Assembly (NCBI GenBank): GCA_009777615.1
Contig: WRLM01000001.1
Coordinates: 414,884-478,883 of the forward strand
DNA from: Candidatus Methanoplasma cognatum
GTDB lineage: Archaea; Thermoplasmatota; Thermoplasmata; Methanomassiliicoccales; Methanomethylophilaceae
Reading direction: 5' to 3'
DNA length: 64,000 nt
Shown: piece after piece, positions 26,607 through 36,043 of the stretch
Layout: every line of letters starts with the position of its first letter
How positions within the stretch are numbered: the first letter of the stretch is position 1
Program-made: the position numbers and the translations under genes
Notes under the pieces: model-generated
What the model was told of the DNA's origin: nothing
What the model saw: the letters and a program-made list of their open reading frames with translations, nothing else
Database searches by the model: none

Positions 26607-27761
26607 ATGTCCGAGAAGAAGGCTTTGAACGGGGACATGCTTTATCTGATATTCGACTCCGCGAACATGCACAGATGGAACGACCACCTGCGCACAATCG
26701 AGCTGACGGAACTTGACAAGCAGGCCCACAAGGCGGCCATCGCCTGGGTACTGGGGAAATATGAGGAGACGGAAGGAGGCGCCAGGCCGGACTGGGGCAG
26801 GATAATAGAGCGCTCGCTTTTCTCCTTCATACAGAGGAGCGTCATGACGGACCTGAAGCCCCAGGTCTTTCACAGAGTGATATCCGAGAAGTTCGAGGAG
26901 GTCAATAAATACGTGATGAGATGCTTCGACGCCGACGTGCCGGATTCTGATCCGGAGTTCAGATCCAGATTGGAGGATTACCTCTGGTCGGAGAAGAAGT
27001 CGAAGGAGGACGACATCATAAGAGCGGCCCACTATCTTGCGACGAACTGGGAATTCAAGACAATTTATGACGCGAACCGTTCCATGTATGGGATAGAGGG
27101 GACAAAGAAAGAGATCGACGAGCAGATATCGCAGCATCAGGATCTGATCGGCGTCAGGAAGCAGACGGAGGATCAGAGCACTTTCGATTTCATAGACCTG
27201 ATAGGACAGCTCAGGTTCCAGCAGAGGTGGGCAAGGACCCCGAGGATACCGAGGACCTCAGTTCTGGGGCATTCTCTGATGGTGGCGGACATGATATTCC
27301 TCAACGATTTTGACAGAGAAGCCGACGGCAGGCAGGTTTACAACAACTACTACACCGCGCTGTTCCACGATCTTCCGGAGGTCCTGACCAAAGACGTCAT
27401 AAGCCCGATCAAAGCGAACGTGGACGGCCTGGCGCATCTTCTCGAGTCATATGAGAGGGAACTCGTCAAATCCAAGATAATGCCCCTCGTCCCGGCGTCC
27501 TGGCACAAGGAGCTTGAGTTCATGGTGTACGAGCCATTCACGGATGCGGATGACGAGGTATTCGGAAAAAGGACGGGCAAGGACATAAAGTCCTGCGACC
27601 TCATGGCGGCATACATCGAAGCAAGGGCGTCGAGATGCTACGGCATATCCTCAAAGGCCATGGCGGAGGGCGAGGCGGAGCTGAGGAAAAGACTCCTTAG
27701 CACCGGTTCTGGCATAGGGGCGGAAGGGCTCCTCAAACGCCTGGACAGCATCCTGACGTGA
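26607..27761 (+). CDS. HD-domain phosphohydrolase, YfbR-like
   Basis: This 384-residue cytosolic protein has a metal-binding HD superfamily core in its C-terminal half: the first His in VLGHSLMVADM, the HD pair in ALFHDLPEVLTKDV, and a distal Asp in DIKSCDLMAAYIEA. This pattern resembles YfbR-type 5'-nucleotidases. The N-terminal 190 residues are helical and unrecognised, which makes it much longer than YfbR (about 200). Its stop abuts the serS stop at 27762, so the genes converge with no spacer. The substrate is not predictable. Confidence 0.78.
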   Translation: MSEKKALNGDMLYLIFDSANMHRWNDHLRTIELTELDKQAHKAAIAWVLGKYEETEGGARPDWGRIIERSLFSFIQRSVMTDLKPQVFHRVISEKFEEVNKYVMRCFDADVPDSDPEFRSRLEDYLWSEKKSKEDDIIRAAHYLATNWEFKTIYDANRSMYGIEGTKKEIDEQISQHQDLIGVRKQTEDQSTFDFIDLIGQLRFQQRWARTPRIPRTSVLGHSLMVADMIFLNDFDREADGRQVYNNYYTALFHDLPEVLTKDVISPIKANVDGLAHLLESYERELVKSKIMPLVPASWHKELEFMVYEPFTDADDEVFGKRTGKDIKSCDLMAAYIEARASRCYGISSKAMAEGEAELRKRLLSTGSGIGAEGLLKRLDSILT

Positions 27762-29027
27762 TCAGCCTATCGTCTCTTGGCCTCTCATGTAACTTCTGAG
27801 GACCTCGGGTATCGTCACAGTGCCGTCCTTGTTCTGATAGTTCTCCAGGATGGCGACCATCGTTCTGGGCAGGGCAAGTCCGGAGCCGTTCAGCGTATGT
27901 ATGAACTCGCTCTTGAGATGAGGCTCCGGCCTGAACTTTATGCGTGCTCTCCTCGCCTGGAAGTCCGTGAAGTTAGAACATGAGGAAGCTTCAAGCCAAG
28001 CGTCGTTGGCCGGAGCGTGCAGTTCTATGTCATAACATTTTGAGCAGGAGAAGCTCATGTCTCCCGTGCAGAGCAGCAGGACGCGGTAGGGGAGGTCCAG
28101 CGCGGTGATGAGCTCTTCCGCGTCCCCCCTCAAGACCTCAAGCACATCATATGACGTATCAGGATGGACGAACCTTACCATCTCCACCTTGTTGAACTCG
28201 TGGACCCTTATGATCCCCCTCGTGTCCGCGTGCTTCCCCACTTCCCTTCTGAACGACGGGAGGTATGCGGTGTAGAGTATTGGCAGCTGGCCTATCTCGA
28301 AGATCTCATCCATGAAGAGGTTAGTTATCGGCACTTCGGCGGTGGGATTGAGGAACATCTCGTCCTTTTCCAAATAATACATATCATCCTTCAGGTTCGG
28401 ATACTGCCCTGTGCCGGTAAGGGCGGCCTTGTTGACCACTATGGGAGGGAACACCTCGACGTAGCCCTGGTCGCGGTGTTTGTCAAGGAAAAAATTTACC
28501 AGCGCGCGCTCAAGCCGGGCGCCGTCCCCCTTAAGGCAATAGAACCCGCTGCCGGCCACTTTCACGCCTCTGTCGAAATCAATTATATCCAGAGCCTCGG
28601 CTATCTCCCAGTGCTGCTTCGGAGCGAAGTCGAACGTCCTCTTCTTTCCGTGCTCATAGAGGATTACGTTCTCGGTGCTGTCCTTACCTACCGGGACGGA
28701 AGAATGAGGTATGTTGGGGATGTTGAGTATGCAGTCGTCCCTGATCATCTCCACCTCGGCCATTCTGGCGTCGTTGTTCTTTATCTTGTCCGCGACATTG
28801 CGCATCTCAAGGACCTTGGCCTCTTTCTCATCTCCCTTTTCCATCTTGGAGATCTGCACGGACACCTCGTTCCTTACTTTCCTCAAACGGTTGTTATCGT
28901 CCGTGAGTCTCCTCCATTCCGAATCGGCCGAAAGGAACCTGTCCAGTATTTCGGCATCCTTGTTCCTGTCGGCGAGCATCTGCCTGATCATCTCAGGCTG
29001 CGTTCTTATTACGTTGACGTCAAGCAT
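27762..29027 (-). CDS. serS: Seryl-tRNA synthetase
   Basis: This 421-residue class II synthetase has the N-terminal coiled-coil arm (about residues 30-105) of the common SerRS type rather than the divergent methanogen-specific SerRS. Motif 2 (PSFRREVGKHADTRGIIRVHEF) and motif 3 (NGSGLALPRTMVAILE) are clear. It charges tRNA-Ser and indirectly supports selenocysteine charging where present. It is last in the run rnp4-yhbY-serS with 9 bp after yhbY, so it probably forms a translation/RNA-processing operon. Confidence 0.97.
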   Translation of the reverse strand: MLDVNVIRTQPEMIRQMLADRNKDAEILDRFLSADSEWRRLTDDNNRLRKVRNEVSVQISKMEKGDEKEAKVLEMRNVADKIKNNDARMAEVEMIRDDCILNIPNIPHSSVPVGKDSTENVILYEHGKKRTFDFAPKQHWEIAEALDIIDFDRGVKVAGSGFYCLKGDGARLERALVNFFLDKHRDQGYVEVFPPIVVNKAALTGTGQYPNLKDDMYYLEKDEMFLNPTAEVPITNLFMDEIFEIGQLPILYTAYLPSFRREVGKHADTRGIIRVHEFNKVEMVRFVHPDTSYDVLEVLRGDAEELITALDLPYRVLLLCTGDMSFSCSKCYDIELHAPANDAWLEASSCSNFTDFQARRARIKFRPEPHLKSEFIHTLNGSGLALPRTMVAILENYQNKDGTVTIPEVLRSYMRGQETIG

Positions 29028-29036
29028 GCCGCTCCC

Positions 29037-29330
29037 TCAGAATTTCTTTTGACTCAGCGAGGTCCACGTCCTTTTATCTGTGAGCACGATCACGCTTCCG
29101 CGGACATCCACTATGACGGAGTTTGTGGACGAGGCAAGCTCTTCGGCCACGGATTTAGGATCGGCGTCCACCGTACTCAGGACCTTTACTTTTATTAAGC
29201 GGGCGTTCTTAAGCTGAGCGGCGATCTCGTTCAGCACTCCTTCGTCTATTCCTTCTTTTCCCACATGAACCGTGGGGCTGAGGTCGTTGGCGCGCCTCAT
29301 CAGTTCCTTTCTTGCTTCTTTTTCCGTCAT
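29037..29330 (-). CDS. YhbY/CRM-domain RNA-binding protein
   Basis: This 97-residue protein has the CRM fold: MTEKEARKELMRRANDL, then the VHVGKEGIDEGVLNEI segment with its GKEG-type loop, ending in a strand-rich C-terminus. CRM/YhbY proteins bind rRNA precursors and ribosome assembly intermediates. The ATG at 29330 is chosen because it overlaps the rnp4 stop (ATGA). The longer frame upstream only reads through rnp4 out of phase. Confidence 0.88.
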   Translation of the reverse strand: MTEKEARKELMRRANDLSPTVHVGKEGIDEGVLNEIAAQLKNARLIKVKVLSTVDADPKSVAEELASSTNSVIVDVRGSVIVLTDKRTWTSLSQKKF

Positions 29331-29647
29331 TTTTCTCTCTCCTTCAAGTATGGCGTCCTTTTCAGCCCGCCGCATCGCTGACATGTCGTCACTATCTTCC
29401 TGCCCGTCAGTCTTATCGTGCAGTTGGTTCCCGGGATAAGAGGGATCATGCACCTCTTGCAGTATCTGAAACCCGCAGGCATCTTTACTTTGGTCTTCCC
29501 GCCGATCCTTCTTGCCAATGAGACGTATCTTATTGCGAGGTCTTCCCTGCCGGCGGTCAAAGCATCCTTTGACAGTTCGGTCAGTATCGAAATGCGTTCC
29601 TCACCGATACCTGCGACCGCACTTCTGGAGATACGCTTTCTCGACAT
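29327..29647 (-). CDS. rnp4: RNase P protein component 4 (Rpp21 family)
   Basis: This protein of about 106 residues is the zinc-ribbon subunit of archaeal RNase P. Zn ligands are visible in RYCKRCMIPL and TTCQRCGG near the C-terminus, and an N-terminal helix carries the conserved YVSLARRIG. The ATG at 29647 is chosen: a TATA-like ATTTATATCAC lies 25-35 bp upstream, so the message is probably leaderless. Earlier start codons would lie upstream of the transcript. It overlaps yhbY by 4 bp. Confidence 0.9.
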   Translation of the reverse strand: MSRKRISRSAVAGIGEERISILTELSKDALTAGREDLAIRYVSLARRIGGKTKVKMPAGFRYCKRCMIPLIPGTNCTIRLTGRKIVTTCQRCGGLKRTPYLKEREK

Positions 29648-29670
29648 GTTCCATGATGTGAGTTGAGATG

Positions 29671-29682
29671 GTGATATAAATA
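29671..29682 (-). promoter_or_regulatory. TATA box of rnp4-yhbY-serS
   Basis: The minus-strand AATATTTATATCACC region is centred about 29 bp before the rnp4 ATG, the expected distance for an archaeal leaderless transcript. Confidence 0.5.
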
Positions 29683-29854
29683 TTGTCCATCTGCAGGCAC
29701 TTTTTCGAGACCTCTGCATAAGGCTGAGCCGAACATCTCCTCATTTCGTACCGTCGGTGAGGGGGGATGCGGAACGGAAGGCCAGGATTAAAATACGACA
29801 ATTGGCGTAAATAGACTACGACAAATCTATATATGAAAATGTAATCAGAAATAT

Positions 29855-30247
29855 ATGTCAATTGCATACAAAAGACCGATGGAACTTTGGAGATACAGCG
29901 GGATACTTCTTATCGCGACGGGAATGATCCATGTTGCAGTAGGCATAGCACTGGGCGGAGAATTTCTCTGGGCGATAGTCAAAGATGGGTTGTTGAACGC
30001 TGTCGGCGACTATACAGACGGTAAATTCGCGTCATGGTGGTTCGCAATGGCGGGCATATTCGTCATCATGCTGGGCCATGTGCTGCATCATTATATCAAA
30101 AAAGAGCAAAGACCCGCGCCGCGCTTTGTGGGATATTATCTCATATGCATGTCTGCCATAGGCTGCATTGTTGAACCTGCTTCGGGGTTCTGGCTGTTCA
30201 TTCCGCAGGCACTCATAATAATCTTTGCCGAAAGAAGCGGCAATTGA
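29855..30247 (+). CDS. Four-helix membrane protein, DUF6463-like
   Basis: This 130-residue protein has four hydrophobic helices (about 14-32, 60-78, 88-106 and 109-124) and short loops. The opening WRYSGILLIATGMIHVAVG and the later GHVLHH resemble the DUF6463 membrane family, whose function is unknown. It stands alone between rnp4 and rpl10e. Confidence 0.7.
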   Translation: MSIAYKRPMELWRYSGILLIATGMIHVAVGIALGGEFLWAIVKDGLLNAVGDYTDGKFASWWFAMAGIFVIMLGHVLHHYIKKEQRPAPRFVGYYLICMSAIGCIVEPASGFWLFIPQALIIIFAERSGN

Positions 30248-30431
30248 TCGGCGTTCCGACCATGCCGAACAAACAATGGCCGGTGTTCACAGATGAGCGT
30301 TCAGCACACGACGGAAAGTTTTATTTACCGATTCTTATTGCGTCGTAATCAATAAAAAAAGAAGAACAGCAACAGTCTTTAAATAGAAATTCGAGATTGT
30401 CGCTCTATCACATTCCACACAGGTGGCGCAA

Positions 30432-30950
30432 ATGGTAAGAAAGCCCGCATCGATGTACAGAAGGATCACAGGACAGGCGTACACACGCCGCGAATACATG
30501 GGAGGAGTTCCCGCAAGCAGGTTGAGTCAGTTTGACATGGGGAACGGAAATGAGGACTTCCCCATCACTCTCACGCTTAAAGTGAAGAACCGTGTGCAGA
30601 TCAGGCACACCGCGCTGGAGGCGGGACGTATCGCGGCCAACAAGATGCTTTCCAGCCAGGCCGGAGTGGCCAACTACCACCTCAAAGTAAGGGCATACCC
30701 GCACTGCGTTCTCAGAGAGAACAAGCTCGCCACTGGCGCGGGCGCGGACCGTGTGTCAAGCGGAATGCGCTCGGCATTCGGCAAGACCGTCGGAACGGCG
30801 GCGAGGCTTGAGCGCGATCAAGCGATCCTTACCGTAAGCGTAACTCCTGAGAAAGCGAACGTCGCCAAGACCGCGCTCTGGAAAGCGTCCATGAAATTCC
30901 CGTCCCCCTGCTACGTAGATATCGAGAAGGGACAGGAATACATGAAGTAA
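30432..30950 (+). CDS. rpl10e: Large-subunit ribosomal protein uL16 (L10e)
   Basis: This 172-residue archaeal/eukaryotic-type uL16 begins MVRKPASMYRRITGQAYTRREY and contains RIAANKMLSSQAG and the tRNA-proximal loop segment LATGAGADRVSSGMR. ATG at 30432 has an AGGTGG site 7 bp upstream. A TCTTTAAATAG promoter lies near 30380. The dph2 gene begins at the next base after the stop, so both are probably co-transcribed. Confidence 0.97.
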   Translation: MVRKPASMYRRITGQAYTRREYMGGVPASRLSQFDMGNGNEDFPITLTLKVKNRVQIRHTALEAGRIAANKMLSSQAGVANYHLKVRAYPHCVLRENKLATGAGADRVSSGMRSAFGKTVGTAARLERDQAILTVSVTPEKANVAKTALWKASMKFPSPCYVDIEKGQEYMK

Positions 30951-31940
30951 ATGTTCGACCTCGATCTGGACAGGGTAGTTTCTTGGATCAGGAAGAGAGG
31001 CTACTCCGCCGTAGCCGTTCAGCTGCCGGAGGGTCTCAAGGCGGACGCTCTCCGTATTTCCGATGTTCTATCCGGCTCCGCTGAGGCAGAGGTCATCATT
31101 CTGGGCGATCCCTGCTACGGCGCATGCGACCTTTTCGTTGATTACAGAAGATACGCCGATGCGCTGGTGCATTTCGGGCATTCACCCATACATCCTCAGG
31201 AGAATGATGAGGACATTCTTTTTGTCGAAGTGAGAGCCTGCCCGGACATAGAAAATGCGGTCAGGACAGCGGCGGAGAGACTACCGAAAAGGGTCGGACT
31301 GCTTGCGACCGTCCAGTACGTTGGGCTGATACCTAAGGCGAAAGGGATCCTTGAAGAGATGGGAAAAGAGGTCTTCATAGGGAAAGGGGACGGCAGGATA
31401 TTCCATCCCGGTCAGGTTCTCGGGTGCAATTTCAGTTCCGCCCTCTCCGTCAACGGTGACGCGGACGCATTCCTGTACCTGGGCGAAGGCGATTTTCATC
31501 CTCTTGCGGTGTCCTTCGGCGTGAAGAGGCCCATGGTGGTGCTCGATCCCCTTACCGGAGAAATAAGGTCGGTGGACGAAGCCAGGGACAGAATGCTCAG
31601 GAAGAGGTTCGCCGCGATAGAGAAGGCGAAGGCCGCCGATAGTTTCTTAGTGATAGTCTGCACGAAGACGGGGCAGGAGAGGTCAGCAGCCGCAGACATG
31701 CTTATGGACAAGATAAAGGAACAGGGGAAAACGGCGTACAGACTGGTGGTCAGCGAGATCGGACCGGATGCGCTGCTTCCTTACAAAGTGGACGCCTACA
31801 TCAACACCGCCTGCCCGAGGATAGCGACGGACGACTCCGCCAGATACTCAAAGCCGATGCTGACTGTGACGGAAGCGGAGATAGTTCTCGGGCTCAGAGA
31901 ATGGGAAGGGTACGAATTCGATTCCATCGGCCCCCTCTGA
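30951..31940 (+). CDS. dph2: Diphthamide synthase Dph2
   Basis: This 329-residue non-canonical radical SAM enzyme transfers the 3-amino-3-carboxypropyl group of SAM to the target His of elongation factor 2. The three separated cluster cysteines fit Cys59 (GDPCYGACD), Cys159 (GQVLGCNF) and Cys288 (INTACPRIA). Archaea use a homodimer of this protein. It is directly downstream of rpl10e. The 287 bp after it hold no gene that I can support. Confidence 0.95.
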   Translation: MFDLDLDRVVSWIRKRGYSAVAVQLPEGLKADALRISDVLSGSAEAEVIILGDPCYGACDLFVDYRRYADALVHFGHSPIHPQENDEDILFVEVRACPDIENAVRTAAERLPKRVGLLATVQYVGLIPKAKGILEEMGKEVFIGKGDGRIFHPGQVLGCNFSSALSVNGDADAFLYLGEGDFHPLAVSFGVKRPMVVLDPLTGEIRSVDEARDRMLRKRFAAIEKAKAADSFLVIVCTKTGQERSAAADMLMDKIKEQGKTAYRLVVSEIGPDALLPYKVDAYINTACPRIATDDSARYSKPMLTVTEAEIVLGLREWEGYEFDSIGPL

Positions 31941-32227
31941 TCATTTCTCGAAAGAACAAAGGCATCCAGCCCCTTTCACAACTCCTCCCTCTCGGCTCCC
32001 GACAGGTTCATTTAACGATATCTCAAATTCTATCATAGAAGGAAAAACTGTTTTGAAATATACCTATATTCGATTATGGGAGGAATGTTTGCCATCATTC
32101 TGGAGTGTGCTTAAGAGACGGTCTCCCCGCGGCACGGCGGGCGGACGGGAAAAGCCGGTTCGGTCCGCGAGGTCGGCCAAACTATCCAATCACAAATCCT
32201 TAATACGCCGGATATAATGAACATCTG

Positions 32228-32977
32228 ATGTTCACAGTCAAAGACCTCCTGCACAGCACCCTTCCCGACGTACGCGTGGGGATCGGCCGCGGCACCGAAT
32301 CCGGACACGTGGAGAACAGCGTCCGCACGCTGAACAATAAAGGCGTTAAGATATATGGCGACCCGAAAGAACTGGTGGACGATCTCTTCTCAGGAAAGAT
32401 AGACGCGGCGGTCAGAGGGGACATGCCATCCTCCGCCCTGCTGCCAATACTTAAGGAAAGGGCCGGCGTCGAAGAGCTGGAGAGGCTGGTTATAATGGAG
32501 CCGCCGAGAGGTCGCACGTTCTTCATGGCGCCGGTCGGTATCGATGAAGGGTGGACAACAGAAGAAAAACACAGCATCGTAGTCAGGGCGATAGAGCTCA
32601 TGAAGGAATTGGGAGCAGGTACCAGGATAGCCGTTATGTCCGGAGGCAGGAGCGGGGACAAAGGGAGGAACAGATACGTCGACAGGACCATCGAAGGCGC
32701 GGAAGAGCTGGTCTCCATCCTCCAGAAGGAAGGATACGATTCCTACCACGCGGAGATACTGATCGAGTCGGCCGTTGAAGAAGCCGATCTGATAATCGCG
32801 CCGGACGGGATAGCCGGGAACCTGATCTTCAGGACCATGCACTTCATTGGGGATGCGATAGCCATGGGCGCCCCTGTGCTGAATATAGATAAAGTGTTCG
32901 TGGACACCTCCAGGGTGAAGACGGATTACATGGACTCGATAATACTCGCCATGAAACTCGCCGAGGGGAAGAGATGA
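32228..32977 (+). CDS. mtxX: MtxX, methanogenesis marker protein 4
   Basis: This 249-residue protein belongs to the MtxX family, related to phosphate acetyl/butyryltransferase folds and found in methanogens; its exact reaction is not known. Typical segments are VGIGRGTESGHVENSV, AAVRGDMPSS, IAVMSGGRSGDKGRN and IIAPDGIAGNLIFRTMHF. It is the strongest single sign here that the organism is a methanogen. Its stop overlaps the queD start by 4 bp, so it leads an operon with the preQ0 genes. Confidence 0.9.
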   Translation: MFTVKDLLHSTLPDVRVGIGRGTESGHVENSVRTLNNKGVKIYGDPKELVDDLFSGKIDAAVRGDMPSSALLPILKERAGVEELERLVIMEPPRGRTFFMAPVGIDEGWTTEEKHSIVVRAIELMKELGAGTRIAVMSGGRSGDKGRNRYVDRTIEGAEELVSILQKEGYDSYHAEILIESAVEEADLIIAPDGIAGNLIFRTMHFIGDAIAMGAPVLNIDKVFVDTSRVKTDYMDSIILAMKLAEGKR

Positions 32978-33447
32978 TAATAGAGATAGACGGAGGCCAC
33001 ACCGGGATAGGATTCTCATCCTGCCATTTCATTCCAATGCATGAGAAATGTTCCCGACTCCACGGTCACAGCTACACAGTGAGGATGAGGCTCGAAGGGG
33101 AGCCGGGCGAGAACGGCATGGTGATGGATTTCGTCGTGCTGAAAAAGAAACTGAGATCCATGACGGCCGAGATGGACCACAAGGTCCTGCTGCCGGCAGC
33201 CTCGGACATTGTCAGGATAGAGGAGAGGGACGGATCCGTCGAAGTATCGTCCTGCGGCAAGAGGTACGTTTTTCCGGCGGAAGACGTACTGATGCTGGAC
33301 ATCCGGACGACCACCGCGGAGGATATGGCCAGGATGATGGCCGAGAAGATAATCGGCGAGATCGATATCCCCGGAACGGTCAAGAGCGTGTCCATAGGGC
33401 TGGACGAAGAGCGCGGACAGACAGCGTGGTACACGAAGGTGTTATGA
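32974..33447 (+). CDS. queD: 6-carboxytetrahydropterin synthase-like protein QueD
   Basis: This 157-residue PTPS-family enzyme makes 6-carboxy-tetrahydropterin from dihydroneopterin triphosphate in 7-deazaguanine synthesis. Zn-binding histidines are visible in SSCHFIPMHEKCSRLHGHSY, and MDHKVLLPA carries the catalytic-triad region. It overlaps mtxX and queC. With queC and queE it completes the route to preQ0, the precursor of archaeosine in tRNA. Confidence 0.93.
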   Translation: MIIEIDGGHTGIGFSSCHFIPMHEKCSRLHGHSYTVRMRLEGEPGENGMVMDFVVLKKKLRSMTAEMDHKVLLPAASDIVRIEERDGSVEVSSCGKRYVFPAEDVLMLDIRTTTAEDMARMMAEKIIGEIDIPGTVKSVSIGLDEERGQTAWYTKVL

Positions 33448-34118
33448 TGCCCAAGGCGGTCGTGCTGTTATCGGGAGGATTGGATTCCACCGTAACACTT
33501 GCGGCCGCGATCGACGATGGCATGGACGCCGTTGCGGTAAGTTTCAGATACGGGCAGAGACACACCAGGGAACTGGATTCCGCTTATGCGGTGTGCGGAC
33601 ACTATGGGATAGAGCACCGGACCATCGATATAGACATGTCGTCGTTCAGGTCTGCGCTGACCGATGACAATATGGAAGTGCCTCCGGACAGAGAAGGGGA
33701 CCTCGGTAAAGAGATTCCCGTTACATACGTTCCGGCGAGGAATATAATATTCCTGAGCATAGCCGCGGGACTTTGCGAATCCATAGGGGCCGAAGCGGCG
33801 TACATAGGGGCCAATGCGATCGACTATTCAGGATACCCGGACTGCCGCCCCGAGTTCTTTGAGTCATTCAGGGAGATGCTCATGAAGGGTACGAAAGCTG
33901 GAACGGAAGGCCGGGCGGTCGAGATAAGGACTCCGATCATCGACCTTTCCAAGGCCGACATCGTGAGGAAGGGAAAGGAACTGAACGCTCCGCTGCATCT
34001 GACGTGGTCATGCTACAACGGCGGCGCGAGGGCTTGCGGCCGTTGCGATTCATGCCGGCTGAGGCTCAAAGGGTTCAGGGAAGCCGGATATAAGGACGAG
34101 ATAGAATACGAGGGATAA
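33444..34118 (+). CDS. queC: 7-cyano-7-deazaguanine synthase QueC
   Basis: This 224-residue ATP-dependent PP-loop enzyme converts 7-carboxy-7-deazaguanine to preQ0. The PP-loop is VVLLSGGLDSTVTLA near the N-terminus, and four Zn cysteines lie in SCYNGGARACGRCDSC near the C-terminus. Two adjacent ATGs at 33444 and 33447 both overlap the queD stop, and either may be used. The frame continues upstream only as a shadow of queD. queE follows after a 1-bp gap. Confidence 0.95.
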   Translation: MMPKAVVLLSGGLDSTVTLAAAIDDGMDAVAVSFRYGQRHTRELDSAYAVCGHYGIEHRTIDIDMSSFRSALTDDNMEVPPDREGDLGKEIPVTYVPARNIIFLSIAAGLCESIGAEAAYIGANAIDYSGYPDCRPEFFESFREMLMKGTKAGTEGRAVEIRTPIIDLSKADIVRKGKELNAPLHLTWSCYNGGARACGRCDSCRLRLKGFREAGYKDEIEYEG

Positions 34119-34119
34119 A

Positions 34120-34743
34120 ATGAAGATATGCGAATATTTCAGATCGATCCAGGGAGAGGGTCTGATGATAGGCGTCCCGACATATTTCATAAGGACGGCG
34201 GGGTGCAATCTGAGGTGCGATTGGTGCGATACCAAATATGCCCTGGAAGGCGGCATGGAAGCATCCGTTGACGAGATCATGGAGATGGTGGACGACACCG
34301 AGAACGTGTGTATCACCGGCGGGGAGCCGATGCTCCAGAAGGACACCCCTGAGCTGTTGGACAGACTTCTGAAGGCGGGAAAAAAGATAGTGATCGAAAC
34401 GAACGGGTCAAAGGACATATCATGGATACCAAAGGATGAGAGGGTGATCGTCAGTCTTGATATCAAATGCCCCTCGTCGGGGATGTCAGAGAGGAATCTC
34501 CTTTCGAATCTGGAGCACATCGGGAAGAAGGACCAGATCAAATTTGTGATAGGCGGAGCGGTGGACCTGAACTACGCGATCCGGTTCATAAGAGAGAACC
34601 CCGTAGACACGAACATAATATTCTGTCCCGTGGGAGGAATGGACCTGCTACCGATAGCCGAAGAGGTTGTCAACAGAAAACTGAATGTGAGGGTGCTGCC
34701 TCAGCTTCATAAGATAATATGGGGAGAAAAGAGGTCAGTCTGA
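34120..34743 (+). CDS. queE: 7-carboxy-7-deazaguanine synthase QueE (radical SAM)
   Basis: This 207-residue radical SAM enzyme contracts the ring of 6-carboxytetrahydropterin. The SAM cluster motif is CNLRCDWC, preceded by the typical SIQGEGLMIGVPTYFIRTAG, and VCITGGEPMLQ follows. It ends the mtxX-queD-queC-queE operon. Its last 9 bp overlap the convergent NifX-like gene. Confidence 0.95.
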   Translation: MKICEYFRSIQGEGLMIGVPTYFIRTAGCNLRCDWCDTKYALEGGMEASVDEIMEMVDDTENVCITGGEPMLQKDTPELLDRLLKAGKKIVIETNGSKDISWIPKDERVIVSLDIKCPSSGMSERNLLSNLEHIGKKDQIKFVIGGAVDLNYAIRFIRENPVDTNIIFCPVGGMDLLPIAEEVVNRKLNVRVLPQLHKIIWGEKRSV

Positions 34744-35076
34744 CCCCGCTCTTTTCCTTAACTCAGTTCTTCTTTTGAGGTCCGCGACGCACTCTTCGAC
34801 GGCCCCTTCTTCGTCGTAAGCCACATGTATCCCGGCCTTGCCTAGTATGTCGAGGCCGTGGGAGCCTATGCCGCCGGTGATCACCGCATCCACTCCCAGC
34901 CCGGCTATCGCATTGGCGACCTTCATGCCCGCACCCTCCAATTTCGCATATTCGTTCTCGATAACATGATAATCCAGCGTGTCGGAATCGACCACCAGGA
35001 AGAACGGCGCATGGCCGAAATCCTCCGCGACATATGAATCCAGCGTGTCCCCTTCCGCAATGACCACGACCTTCAT
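34735..35076 (-). CDS. NifX/NifB-C-terminal-like (dinitrogenase iron-molybdenum cofactor) family protein
   Basis: This 113-residue single-domain protein of the NifX/NafY-like fold starts VVVIAEGDTLDSYVAEDFG and contains ITGGIGSHGLDIL, typical of small archaeal members unrelated to nitrogen fixation. It overlaps the Mrp gene by 4 bp and is translated from the same message, which suggests iron-sulfur or metal-cluster handling. Its exact role is unknown. Confidence 0.88.
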   Translation of the reverse strand: MKVVVIAEGDTLDSYVAEDFGHAPFFLVVDSDTLDYHVIENEYAKLEGAGMKVANAIAGLGVDAVITGGIGSHGLDILGKAGIHVAYDEEGAVEECVADLKRRTELRKRAGSD

Positions 35077-35906
35077 TTTCTCTCCACCGTTCTTATGATC
35101 CTTTCCGTTATCTCATTGAACGCAGCGGCGGACCTCGATCCGGGATCGGCCACTACCACAGGCATGCCGGAGTCTCCCGACGCCGCTACGCCGGGCTCGA
35201 GAGGAATACGCCCCAAGAACTGTATGTTCAGGCTCTCCGCTGCTTTCTCTCCGCCGCCGGATCCGAATATCTCCGTAAGCTCGCCGCAGTGCGGACACAC
35301 GAACCCGCTCATGTTCTCGATCAATCCTATAACAGGCAGTTTTGTCTGGGACGCGAAAGTGATGGATTTTCTGCTGTCAAGCAGAGCGACCTCCTGAGGC
35401 GTTGTTACGATAACGGCGCCGTCCGCTTTAGGTATCAGCTGAACGATCGATATCGCCTCGTCACCGGTCCCCGGAGGCATATCTACTATGAGGTAATCCA
35501 ATTCGCCCCATTCCACGTCCTCTATGAACTGCCTTATTGCGCTCGTCTTCATCGGGCCTCTCCACATCACCGCCGAGTCCCTCTCCGGAAGCAGGAAAGC
35601 CATTGACATTATGCTGAGCGAGGGCGGGACCGATATTGGGATAAGCTTGTCATTTTCGTTTGCGTAGAGTTTCTCATCTTCTATGCGGAACATCTTTGGT
35701 ATATTGGGGCCGGTGATGTCTATGTCCATGAGGCCGGTCTGATAGCCCTTCATAGAAAGGGCCTGAGCGAGGTTGGAGGAAACGGTGCTCTTACCCACCC
35801 CTCCCTTTCCGCTCATGACGATTACCACATGCTTGATCCTGGAAAGGCTGTCTTGCAGCTGGGTGTCCCTGACGATATCCTCGCCGCTCATCATTGGTTT
35901 TGACAT
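35073..35906 (-). CDS. Mrp/NBP35-family iron-sulfur carrier ATPase
   Basis: This 277-residue P-loop ATPase has VVMSGKGGVGKSTVSSNLAQ at about 28-47 and a bridging FeS motif CPHCGEL near residue 202. The family binds and transfers [4Fe-4S] clusters to apoproteins in the cytosol. It is followed by the overlapping NifX-like gene. A 137-bp gap containing no supported gene separates it from the zinc-ribbon gene. Confidence 0.95.
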   Translation of the reverse strand: MSKPMMSGEDIVRDTQLQDSLSRIKHVVIVMSGKGGVGKSTVSSNLAQALSMKGYQTGLMDIDITGPNIPKMFRIEDEKLYANENDKLIPISVPPSLSIMSMAFLLPERDSAVMWRGPMKTSAIRQFIEDVEWGELDYLIVDMPPGTGDEAISIVQLIPKADGAVIVTTPQEVALLDSRKSITFASQTKLPVIGLIENMSGFVCPHCGELTEIFGSGGGEKAAESLNIQFLGRIPLEPGVAASGDSGMPVVVADPGSRSAAAFNEITERIIRTVERK

Positions 35907-36043
35907 AGAGTTCTTTCTCCTTGTTCCTAAATGTCCAGTACCGATATAGGGTTATCGGACCGACAGTCTGAGCCACATGACCAGGATGGGGACCGTCTGC
36001 AGGCAAACAGCGGATCATTCCGGACCTCCCTCAAGGGGCCGCT

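Noticed and set aside
33048..34118. Long frame beginning inside queD
   Set aside because: Only the part from 33444 (QueC) has family motifs. The upstream part is QueD DNA read in another frame.
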